In this document: piece by piece, positions 1-6,076 of the stretch
How positions within the stretch are numbered: position 1 is the stretch's first letter
Layout of the letters: every line of letters begins with the position of its first letter
Assembly (NCBI GenBank): GCA_001804345.1
Contig: MHFU01000017.1
Span: 1-8,503, forward strand
Source: Omnitrophica bacterium RIFOXYB12_FULL_50_7
GTDB lineage: Bacteria; Omnitrophota; Omnitrophia; Omnitrophales; Aquincolibacteriaceae
DNA: 8,503 bases
Reading direction: 5' to 3'
Program-made: the position numbers and the translations under genes
The notes under the pieces: generated by a model
Databases searched by the model: none
Seen by the model: only the letters and a program-made list of their open reading frames with translations
Told to the model about the DNA's origin: nothing

Positions 1-1
1 G

Positions 2-460
2 GTTCGTAGTACGGGTTTTTACAGGAATAAAACTAAGAATATCCTGGGGGCCGCGAAAGCAGTTCTCGAAAGATTCGGTGGGAAAGTCCCGGCTCTCATG
101 GAAGATCTTATCACGATTCCGGGAGTGGGCCGGAAAACGGCCAATGTCATTTTGGGGAACGCTTTTGGTATCCCCGGGATCTCCGTGGATACGCATATGA
201 TCCGCATCAATCGTTTGCTGGGGTTGACGTGCCACGCGGATCCCGTAAAGATTGAATTTGACCTGATGGAGTTAGTGCCGAAAAAGGATTGGACGCTCTT
301 TTCGCATCTTATTATCCATCATGGCCGCGTACGCTGTTTTGCTCGCCAGCCGGATTGTGGGCATTGCGAAATCCAGGATCTGTGTCCTTCAATGGATCAA
401 AAGAAAATAAAAGTCACGAGAGGCTTAAAGTTTGCGGCGAGGGATTCCGAAACTTTATAG
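2..460 (+). CDS. nth: Endonuclease III, C-terminal part (5' end cut by window edge)
   Basis: This is a base-excision-repair DNA glycosylase/AP lyase that removes oxidised pyrimidines. The frame is open from base 2, so the gene begins before the window; compared with the E. coli enzyme about 75 N-terminal residues are missing. The visible part starts with a family-typical STGFYRNKTKNI segment. The helix-hairpin-helix GVGRKTANV follows, with the catalytic lysine codon at 134-136, then VDTH with the catalytic aspartate codon at 188-190. Near the end the [4Fe-4S] ligands have the exact endonuclease III spacing C-x6-C-x2-C-x5-C (cysteine codons at 335, 356, 365 and 383). Both catalytic residues and all four cluster cysteines are intact, so the enzyme should be active. 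MutY is excluded because the glycosylase lysine is present and there is no NUDIX-like C-terminal domain. A GGDEF gene follows 33 bases downstream on the same strand. Confidence 0.95.
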   Translation, partial: VRSTGFYRNKTKNILGAAKAVLERFGGKVPALMEDLITIPGVGRKTANVILGNAFGIPGISVDTHMIRINRLLGLTCHADPVKIEFDLMELVPKKDWTLFSHLIIHHGRVRCFARQPDCGHCEIQDLCPSMDQKKIKVTRGLKFAARDSETL

Positions 461-493
461 AAGAGCTTTCAAACAGGAACTGGGAAGAGACCT

Positions 494-2278
494 ATGACTC
501 ATTTAAAGAATCCGCCAGCCCGACTGGTCCAGACCCCCGAGGGTTTTTTTAGGCGTAAACAACGCCAGGTGGCTTTTTATTTCAGTACGATCTTCCGCTT
601 ACATCTGATCCATTTCAGCGGCTGCCTGTTGATCATTTTCCTTCAGCTGCTCATCATGAACACACCCCTTATGGAACGTTTAGAGAACATGTGTGTCGAT
701 TTTTTCTTTCGCCAAAGACCTCCCATCGCGATGCATCCCGCGATTGTGCATATCGATATGGCCGAGGACAGCATCCAGGGGATCGGTCGGTGGCCGTGGC
801 CGAGGCACAATCATGCGGCATTGGTGCATATTCTGAAGGAATGGGGTGCGAAGAAGATCGTTTTTGATGTGGTTTTTAGCGAGCCGAGTACGACCTTTGA
901 CGATGAGTCTTTGAGTCAAGCCATTAAGGAGGCTGGGAATGTGTATTTGCCGGTAATGATGGAGTCTTTGGGCGGGCAGAAACCCTGGATCCATCCTTTG
1001 CCTGAGATGGAACGCTTCGTCCAGGGGATCGGGCATGTGAATATTTCTCCGGACTGGGACGGGACGATCCGTCGCATAGTCCCTCTTCTGGAATATCAGG
1101 GAGAGACCCAGCCTTATATCGGCGTCAAAGTTGCCTATGACTATCTTGGTAAAACCGTTCCCAAGGGGAAAATGGATATTCCCACGGATTCGGAGGGACG
1201 GGTCCTTATTAATTGGGTTGGAAAATGGAAGGATTCTTTTCAGCATTATTCTTTTTTGGATGTGTTTAAAAGTTATGCGGCCCTTCGTGAAGGTCGGACG
1301 CCATGGATCCCCCCGGACAAGATCAAGGACAAGATATGCGTGATTGGGCTTACCGCCTTGGGGCTTACGGATATCAAAACGAATCCGATGGAAGCGGCTT
1401 TTCCTGCGGTGGGGGTCCAGACCAATATCATGAACAGTATCCTTACCAGTCGGTTCGTACGGCCTGTTACTCCCACGTGGAATAAGGTCGCATTTTTGGC
1501 CATCGGGTTTGCAACCGCCTTGTTTTTTATGTTCTCGCGGCAGGTTTTCTCGATGGTGTTTGGGTTGGGGGTGGGGCTTTTGTGGATCCTTTTTGCGTTT
1601 TGGCTATTTGTGGCACACGGGATCTGGATCTACTCGATGAATCCGCTTTTTCTGATCTTTGAGCTTTTTGTATTTTCTGCGGTATTTTCTATTACGATCG
1701 GGAAACGGGAACAGGAACGTCTTTTTGCGTTGGCGACGCGCGATGGTCTTACGGGGCTTTATATTATCCGGCATTTTCGCGCTTTGCTGAATGATACCGT
1801 GATGGAGGTGCGTAAAAAGCAAATGCCTTTGTCAATCACGCTATTCGATATCGACCATTTCAAAAAGATCAATGATACTTATGGCCACGTTGCGGGTGAT
1901 GCTGTTCTAAAGCATCTTGCGCAGGTGGTGTACTCTTCCGTTCATATCGAGGGAGAGAAGGGAGAACGGAATGTCCCGGCTCGTTACGGAGGCGAGGAAT
2001 TCATCGTGATGTTCAAGAATTGCGATCTGAAGGATGCGGCGTTCAATTGGGGAGAGAAAATACGGCGCCGGATCGAACAAGAAACCTTTACGTACGAAGG
2101 TCAGACGATCCCGCTGACCGTGAGTCTCGGGGTCGCGACCCTGAGGCCCGGGGAAACCGTTCCAGATCTGATGGTCCTTCGTGCCGATGCGGCGCTTTAT
2201 CGAGCGAAGGAAGAGGGCCGGAACCGGACTTGTATTGAAAAAGAAGGCGATGAGGATTCTGTGCCCAAGGAAGTGTAA
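494..2278 (+). CDS. Membrane-bound CHASE2-GGDEF diguanylate cyclase
   Basis: This is a predicted sensor that makes cyclic di-GMP from two GTP. The order is: short basic N-terminus, one membrane helix (about residues 30-54), an extracytoplasmic CHASE2 sensor (about 60-320, with the typical HIDMAEDSIQGIGRWPWPR start), three closely spaced membrane helices (about 332-347, 350-377, 381-402), then a GGDEF domain from DGLTGLY (417-423). This is the classic CHASE2 plus three-helix architecture. The GGDEF domain keeps FDIDHFKKIND (451-461) for metal and GTP binding and an active-type GGEEF loop (499-503). The RxxD product-inhibition site before that loop is not conserved: the aspartate position is Asn and the arginine position is Gly. 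The ATG at 494 has a purine-rich GGAAGAG about 5-8 bases upstream. A GTG at 569 is a weaker alternative start that would still keep the first helix. Ligand and targets are unknown. Confidence 0.9.
   Translation: MTHLKNPPARLVQTPEGFFRRKQRQVAFYFSTIFRLHLIHFSGCLLIIFLQLLIMNTPLMERLENMCVDFFFRQRPPIAMHPAIVHIDMAEDSIQGIGRWPWPRHNHAALVHILKEWGAKKIVFDVVFSEPSTTFDDESLSQAIKEAGNVYLPVMMESLGGQKPWIHPLPEMERFVQGIGHVNISPDWDGTIRRIVPLLEYQGETQPYIGVKVAYDYLGKTVPKGKMDIPTDSEGRVLINWVGKWKDSFQHYSFLDVFKSYAALREGRTPWIPPDKIKDKICVIGLTALGLTDIKTNPMEAAFPAVGVQTNIMNSILTSRFVRPVTPTWNKVAFLAIGFATALFFMFSRQVFSMVFGLGVGLLWILFAFWLFVAHGIWIYSMNPLFLIFELFVFSAVFSITIGKREQERLFALATRDGLTGLYIIRHFRALLNDTVMEVRKKQMPLSITLFDIDHFKKINDTYGHVAGDAVLKHLAQVVYSSVHIEGEKGERNVPARYGGEEFIVMFKNCDLKDAAFNWGEKIRRRIEQETFTYEGQTIPLTVSLGVATLRPGETVPDLMVLRADAALYRAKEEGRNRTCIEKEGDEDSVPKEV
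531..550 (+). terminator. Terminator-like hairpin with T7 run inside the 5' end of the GGDEF gene
   Basis: AGACCC (531-536) can pair with GGGTTT (541-546) around the four-base loop CCGA, including one G-U pair, and runs directly into seven T residues (544-550). The stem is short, so termination would be weak. It lies 70 bases after the nth stop and inside codons 13-19 of the gene starting at 494. It could be the nth terminator if translation really starts at GTG 569, an attenuator, or chance. The low confidence reflects the weak stem and the coding overlap. Confidence 0.25.
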
Positions 2279-2328
2279 CGGCGCCGCAAAGAGGATCCCC
2301 AGCCATTCGCGGATCAGGGACTCAGGGT

Positions 2329-2355
2329 TATTTCAGAGATCCTTGGCCTGAAATA
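2329..2355 (+). other. Small hairpin in the spacer between the GGDEF gene and thioredoxin
   Basis: TATTTCAG (2329-2336) and CTGAAATA (2348-2355) are perfect reverse complements, giving an 8-bp stem with an 11-base loop. No T run follows, so it is not a canonical intrinsic terminator. It may mark the 3' end of the cyclase transcript or be an operator-like dyad upstream of the thioredoxin promoter. The rest of the 2279-2467 spacer shows no convincing small gene. Confidence 0.3.
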
Positions 2356-2385
2356 GTTCCTTAAGCTTGGAAGTTTCGGGTCCTG

Positions 2386-2414
2386 TGGACAGAACCGGGT
2401 GTTCGGTGTATATT
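2386..2414 (+). promoter_or_regulatory. Candidate sigma70-type promoter for thioredoxin
   Basis: A -35 hexamer TGGACA (2386-2391) is separated by exactly 17 bases from a -10 hexamer TATATT (2409-2414). Each hexamer has one mismatch to consensus and the spacing is optimal. Transcription would start near 2421, leaving a leader of about 47 bases that contains the strong Shine-Dalgarno at 2455-2460. This position supports thioredoxin as the first gene of a new transcript that may continue into the aldo/keto reductase, the AsmA-like gene and era. Confidence 0.5.
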
Positions 2415-2454
2415 ACGGCTCCGTTGCGACAAGTTTGTCACCGTTATCTTCCAT

Positions 2455-2460
2455 AAGGAG
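2455..2460 (+). promoter_or_regulatory. Shine-Dalgarno that fixes the thioredoxin start
   Basis: AAGGAG lies seven bases before the ATG at 2468. This favours that ATG over the in-frame GTG at 2399, which would add 23 residues with no family similarity and would sit across the candidate -10 region. Confidence 0.8.
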
Positions 2461-2467
2461 CTATTCC

Positions 2468-2797
2468 ATGAGTAAAGAAAAGACCCTTACCGATGCGAAT
2501 TTTCAGGCGGAGGTGCTTCAGTCCGCACAACCTGTCCTGGTCGATTTTTGGGCTGAGTGGTGCGGGCCATGCCGGATGCTCAGTCCCGTGATGGAAAAGA
2601 TCGCGACGGCCAACGCCAGCCGCATCGTCGTCGGGAAAATGAACGTGGACGAGAACCCGAATACGCCTCAGAAATATGGGGTCCAGGGTATCCCGACGGT
2701 CATTTTTTTCAAGGACGGAGAGGTTGCGAAACAGCTTGTGGGCTATCAGGCCCAGGACAAGATCCAAAAAGCCATTGACGAACTTTTCCCGAAGTAA
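2468..2797 (+). CDS. trxA: Thioredoxin
   Basis: This is a cytosolic dithiol-disulfide reductant that donates electrons to ribonucleotide reductase, peroxiredoxins and other targets after reduction by thioredoxin reductase. From the ATG at 2468 it has 109 residues, matching the usual 105-110. It aligns without gaps to E. coli numbering through the core: buried Asp26, FWAEWCGPC with redox cysteines Cys32 and Cys35, Pro40, Lys57 and the cis-proline in GIPT at Pro76. The F-x-x-G pattern near the C-terminus (FFKDGEVAKQLVGYQ) is also typical. There is no signal peptide, so it is not a secreted thioredoxin-like or ResA-type protein. It is preceded by its own promoter candidate and a strong ribosome site, and is followed 54 bases later by an aldo/keto reductase in the same direction. 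Confidence 0.96.
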   Translation: MSKEKTLTDANFQAEVLQSAQPVLVDFWAEWCGPCRMLSPVMEKIATANASRIVVGKMNVDENPNTPQKYGVQGIPTVIFFKDGEVAKQLVGYQAQDKIQKAIDELFPK

Positions 2798-2851
2798 CTT
2801 TTCGATTATCCCTCCTTTTGAGTGCCCAGGATTGGAGCTGTTGCCTCTCGT

Positions 2852-3889
2852 ATGAAAGAACGTCGTCTTGGGAAAACGGATTTGCATGTTTCCGAGATCG
2901 GTTTCGGCTGCTGGGCCATAGGAGGTAATGCCTACGGTCCGGTCCGCGACAAAGATTCTCTCGAAGCCCTGGCAGCCGCGTGGGATTCGGGAGTCAATTT
3001 TTTCGATACGGCGGACACCTACGGGGAAGGACACAGCGAAGAGCTTCTCGGGAAATTCCTGAAAGGCAAGTCTCGCGACCGCTTGACTCTGGCAACCAAG
3101 TGCGGCTGGGATTTCTACCTGCCTGCCGGCAAGCAGGTTCTCCCCTCACAAAAATCTGACTCTTCTTTACCGGGGTCGCCCGGAAAGCTTAACCACGCCG
3201 GACACAGGAAAAATTTTGACGCTGGTTACATCCGCTTCGCTTGCGAACAAAGCCTCAAACGCCTTGGGACGGATGTGATCGATCTTTTTCAGCTTCACAA
3301 TCCTTCTTTGGAGTTGATTCAAAAAGGAGATTTGGTAAGCGTTCTGGGGGGGTTGAAGAAAGAAGGGAAGATCCGCTTTATCGGAATCTCGGTTCACACG
3401 GAGGCTGAGGCCTTGGCGGCGATTGAGGATCTGCGGGTCCAGGCGATCCAGATCATCTTCAATCTGCTGGATCAACGCATGGCGGAGAGGATCCTTCCCG
3501 AAGCGGAGAAAAGAGATGTCGGGGTGATCGTCCGGGAAGCGCTTGCCTCGGGACTTTTGACTGGAAAATATGCGCCATCGCACGAATTTCCCAAGGATGA
3601 TCATCGCCGGCGATGGGTCCCTGAAAAGCGGGAAGCCGATTGGCAAAAGATCCAGCTTATCCAAAAAACACTCGGGTTTGGGTCCTTGCCTCTATTGAAA
3701 GCGGCGTTGGAATTCACGCTCGCGTTTGGGGCGGTCTCGACGGTCATTGCCGGAGCGAAGACCCCGGCGCAGGTGCTTGAGAATGTTGCGGCATCTCTGC
3801 GGCCGGCGTTGAATCCGGAGGATATCGAGCGGCTGAAAGAACTTTATGGGCGCGAAGAAATTTTCCGGAAAGGGTTGAACCCTCGATGA
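2852..3889 (+). CDS. Aldo/keto reductase
   Basis: This is a predicted NAD(P)H-dependent oxidoreductase of the aldo/keto reductase superfamily, with the (beta/alpha)8-barrel fold; the substrate cannot be told from sequence. From the ATG at 2852 it has 345 residues and begins with the family-typical MKERRLGKTDLHVSEIGFGCWAIGG. The catalytic tetrad is visible as Asp52 and Tyr57 (FDTADTYG), Lys83 (LATKCG) and His149 (QLHNP). An in-frame GTG at 2822 would add ten residues, but it has no ribosome site and the extension has no family similarity; a GGAG at 2834-2837 could serve the ATG, though 14 bases away. Residues about 91-117, between the Lys83 strand and RKNFDAGYIRFACEQSLKRL, look about 20 residues longer than I expect for relatives, and this part is low in complexity. 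The stop codon overlaps the next gene's start as ATGA, suggesting translational coupling. Confidence 0.92.
   Translation: MKERRLGKTDLHVSEIGFGCWAIGGNAYGPVRDKDSLEALAAAWDSGVNFFDTADTYGEGHSEELLGKFLKGKSRDRLTLATKCGWDFYLPAGKQVLPSQKSDSSLPGSPGKLNHAGHRKNFDAGYIRFACEQSLKRLGTDVIDLFQLHNPSLELIQKGDLVSVLGGLKKEGKIRFIGISVHTEAEALAAIEDLRVQAIQIIFNLLDQRMAERILPEAEKRDVGVIVREALASGLLTGKYAPSHEFPKDDHRRRWVPEKREADWQKIQLIQKTLGFGSLPLLKAALEFTLAFGAVSTVIAGAKTPAQVLENVAASLRPALNPEDIERLKELYGREEIFRKGLNPR
3117..3200 (+). other. Apparent in-frame insertion with two small palindromes in the aldo/keto reductase
   Basis: Within the reductase gene, ACCTGC (3117-3122) and GCAGGT (3133-3138) form one dyad, and CCGGG (3170-3174) and CCCGG (3179-3183) around GTCG form another. 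Together they span the Gly/Pro/Ser/Lys-rich stretch that appears extra relative to typical family members. The reading frame is kept. The excess length is judged from memory of the family, not from an alignment. Confidence 0.3.
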
Positions 3890-5100
3890 AGAAGCGAAGG
3901 CCTTTTTTCATTTTTTTGATCGTGTTGGTGATCCTTGGAATGTTGCATGCCCGGCTTCTGGGAATGGCGGCCGAGCCGTTTTTGGAAAAAGTGATGACCC
4001 GGGTCTTTGACATGCCGGTTCATATCGAAGGCATGCGTGTTGCTCCATTTTTTGCACGCGTGACTGTAAGAAAACTCGAGATACTCAATCCCCCGGGGTT
4101 CAAAAGGCGGGACCATTTTACGTGTAAGGGGATCGATATCCAGTTGGACCTTCGGGTGCTCAAGAACAAGTTTATCCGGATTCGCACGGCTCACTTCAAA
4201 GAAGTAGTCTTTGCCATTGAGAGTTACATGACTCCCCAAGGGTCGCGTACCAATGTTACGCATTGGTATCACAACATGGGACTGGATGTGGATGGCCCGC
4301 CGCTTCCGCCCCGTTCGATGCCTCATCCGGACAATATCGGCGAGGACTCCTGGCGTGTTCGGATCGATCGTTTAGAACTCGAGAAAGGGTCGCTTATTTT
4401 TGATGATCGGCGCGAACCGGAAGAGCAGCGGTGGATCTTTGAGCACATCAAGGGCTATTGGACCGGTTTTGATTTTCTTTCGGATTATACCAGCCCGACC
4501 TTCACGGAGACGATCCAGGTGGAAGCAACCTTCGGAGTGAATCCTCCGGCCCGTTTCAAAGGCGGGGGGAAGTGTCAATTTGCGGATGGGGATAATTTTG
4601 ATGTCGACGTTCAGATCACCGACGGTTCCCTGGCGGAATACGAGTTTCTTCTTTCGGGGATCCTCGGAGAAGTGCAAAGCGGGACCTTTGATCTCAAGTC
4701 GCACCTGCTGTGCGTGGAGGGGGATCTCCAGTCTGAGCATTTACTGACTCTTAAGGCCATGACGTTCGAGGCGCCAACGGCTACCCAGAAACTTCTCAAA
4801 TATCCATTCGATGCGATCCGTCTTCTTTTAGAGAACCAGAAAGCCGTGGAATTGAATATCAAGGTTGATGGTTATATCGAAGACCCCAAGTTCCGTGTCT
4901 TCAGCGCTTTCACAAAGGCGTTCCAAAAGGCGTTGATCTCTAAGACCAAGGCAGGTATTACCGGGACCATGAAGCTCGCTGTGAATACGCCGGGACAAGT
5001 GACGCACGGGCTAGGCAAGATCGGCGCAATCCTGGTCGAACCCTTTATGGCTAAGAGCAAAACGAACGCCGGCTCTACCGGAGAAAAGAAGAATGCCTGA
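3886..5100 (+). CDS. AsmA/DUF748-like membrane-anchored envelope protein
   Basis: This 404-residue protein starts with KKRR and a single hydrophobic segment (about residues 7-24) with no clear signal-peptidase site, so it is probably anchored in the inner membrane with its bulk in the periplasm. What follows resembles the N-terminal unit of AsmA-like/DUF748 proteins: a pattern of the type 'VHIEGMRVAPFFARVTVRKLEILNPPGF', then alternating beta-strands with DIQLDLRVL, a second strand-rich region (about 150-290) and a closing VDGYIEDPKFRVFSAFTKAFQKAL (about 327-350) of the kind seen near the end of these proteins. Larger members (AsmA, YhdP, TamB) act in outer-membrane assembly or phospholipid transport; whether this short version does is inference. 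It overlaps the reductase by 4 bases and era by 8, so it is likely co-translated with them. The family call is by pattern recognition and is less certain than the topology. Confidence 0.7.
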   Translation: MKKRRPFFIFLIVLVILGMLHARLLGMAAEPFLEKVMTRVFDMPVHIEGMRVAPFFARVTVRKLEILNPPGFKRRDHFTCKGIDIQLDLRVLKNKFIRIRTAHFKEVVFAIESYMTPQGSRTNVTHWYHNMGLDVDGPPLPPRSMPHPDNIGEDSWRVRIDRLELEKGSLIFDDRREPEEQRWIFEHIKGYWTGFDFLSDYTSPTFTETIQVEATFGVNPPARFKGGGKCQFADGDNFDVDVQITDGSLAEYEFLLSGILGEVQSGTFDLKSHLLCVEGDLQSEHLLTLKAMTFEAPTATQKLLKYPFDAIRLLLENQKAVELNIKVDGYIEDPKFRVFSAFTKAFQKALISKTKAGITGTMKLAVNTPGQVTHGLGKIGAILVEPFMAKSKTNAGSTGEKKNA

Positions 5101-6013
5101 GACCAAAGTAGGACATGTTGCGATCATCGGAAGACCCAACGTCGGGAAATCCACCCTTTTGAATTATCTGGTGGGGGAGAAATTGGCCGGAACCTCCGCC
5201 AAGCCCCAGACGACGCGCGATGTGGTTCGTGGGATCCTGACTGTCCCTGATGGCTCCGTGGTCCAAAGCCCCTATCGCGGGCAGATCGTTTTTCTCGATA
5301 CGCCGGGTGTTCATCAGCCCAAAGATGCCTTGGGCGAGGGCATGGTACGCGATGTCCATCAGTCGCTTTCGGACGCGGACCTTCTTTTCTGGATGGTGTA
5401 TCCCAAGTCGATGGGGGATGCGGAACGCGCGATCCTGAAATGGGTCCAGGATGTTTCCATCCCCGTATTTCTTTTGGTCAATCAGATTGACCGTTTCCCC
5501 AAGGACGACCTCCTCGTGGCTCTGGATTCCTATCAAAAGGCATTCGCTTTTAAAGAGTTCATTCCCATCAGCGCCAAGACCGGAGAAAACGTCAAGACCT
5601 TGATCAAACAGGCGTTGGAATATCTTCCGAAGGGCGAATTCATTTATCCCGAGGATCAACTGTCCGACCAGAACGTACGCTTCCATGTGCAGGAAATGAT
5701 ACGCGAGAAGCTTTATCACTTTCTGGGCGAGGAACTTCCCTACGATGGAGCGGTACGTATCGATGAGTTCAATGAAGAGGAAAAAATAACCCGTATTCAC
5801 GCGACGATCGTGATCGAGCGGGATTCCCAGAAGGCGATCGTGATCGGCAAGGGGGGCGAGAAGATCAAGCAGATCGGCACGGCCGCGCGCCTCGATATCG
5901 AGCGATTCCTCGGCAAAAAAGTATTCCTCGAGCTTTGGTGCAAGGTGATCCCGGATTGGAAGAGCAACACCCAATTCCTGCGCGAATCACGCCAAGCGAG
6001 TGGAGCTTCTTAG
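5093..6013 (+). CDS. era: GTPase Era
   Basis: Era is a GTPase that binds the 3' end of 16S rRNA and helps 30S subunit maturation. The length of 306 residues is normal. The GTPase domain shows G1 GRPNVGKS (13-20), the Era switch segment SAKPQTTRD, G3 DTPG (69-72), G4 NQID (130-133) and G5 SAK (160-162). The C-terminal KH domain carries the GKGG loop (252-255) within VIGKGGEKIKQIGTAAR and ends in the Era-typical ELWCKVIPDWKSN. G4 is normally NKxD; here lysine is glutamine. The loop before G3 (TVPDGSVVQSPYRGQ) is longer than in E. coli. The start ATG overlaps the previous gene's stop as ATGCCTGA, with GGAG at 5080-5083 nine bases upstream. It is expected to be the last gene of the coupled run. 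Confidence 0.96.
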   Translation: MPETKVGHVAIIGRPNVGKSTLLNYLVGEKLAGTSAKPQTTRDVVRGILTVPDGSVVQSPYRGQIVFLDTPGVHQPKDALGEGMVRDVHQSLSDADLLFWMVYPKSMGDAERAILKWVQDVSIPVFLLVNQIDRFPKDDLLVALDSYQKAFAFKEFIPISAKTGENVKTLIKQALEYLPKGEFIYPEDQLSDQNVRFHVQEMIREKLYHFLGEELPYDGAVRIDEFNEEEKITRIHATIVIERDSQKAIVIGKGGEKIKQIGTAARLDIERFLGKKVFLELWCKVIPDWKSNTQFLRESRQASGAS

Positions 6014-6076
6014 GCTGTGACCCCATTCAAAGCCTGCCTGATTCTCATCAATTTATAATTCTAAGGTAAGCCACTC

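Noticed and set aside
680..1246. Minus-strand open frame opposite the CHASE2 region
   Set aside because: It lies entirely inside a well-supported domain on the other strand and shows no family features or ribosome site.
2294..2315. GATCC/GGATC dyad after the cyclase stop as a terminator
   Set aside because: Five-base-pair stem, 12-base loop, no T run; likely chance.
2399..2467. N-terminal extension of thioredoxin from GTG at 2399
   Set aside because: The added residues have no thioredoxin similarity, there is no ribosome site before 2399, and AAGGAG at 2455-2460 clearly serves the ATG at 2468.
5075..5974. Long minus-strand open frame opposite era (299 codons)
   Set aside because: It is a shadow of era: no recognisable domain, and the plus strand encodes a complete canonical Era.
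6012..6035. AGGCT/AGCCT dyad just after the era stop as a terminator
   Set aside because: Only a 5-bp stem with a 14-base loop and no T run. The GTGACCCC inside it resembles part of the 7675-7719 repeat but is too short to call a copy.
6054..6059. Perfect -10 hexamer TATAAT upstream of prfC
   Set aside because: No -35-like hexamer lies 16-18 bases upstream, and the predicted start near 6066 would cut off the AAGG ribosome site for the ATG at 6077. Probably chance in an AT-rich spacer.
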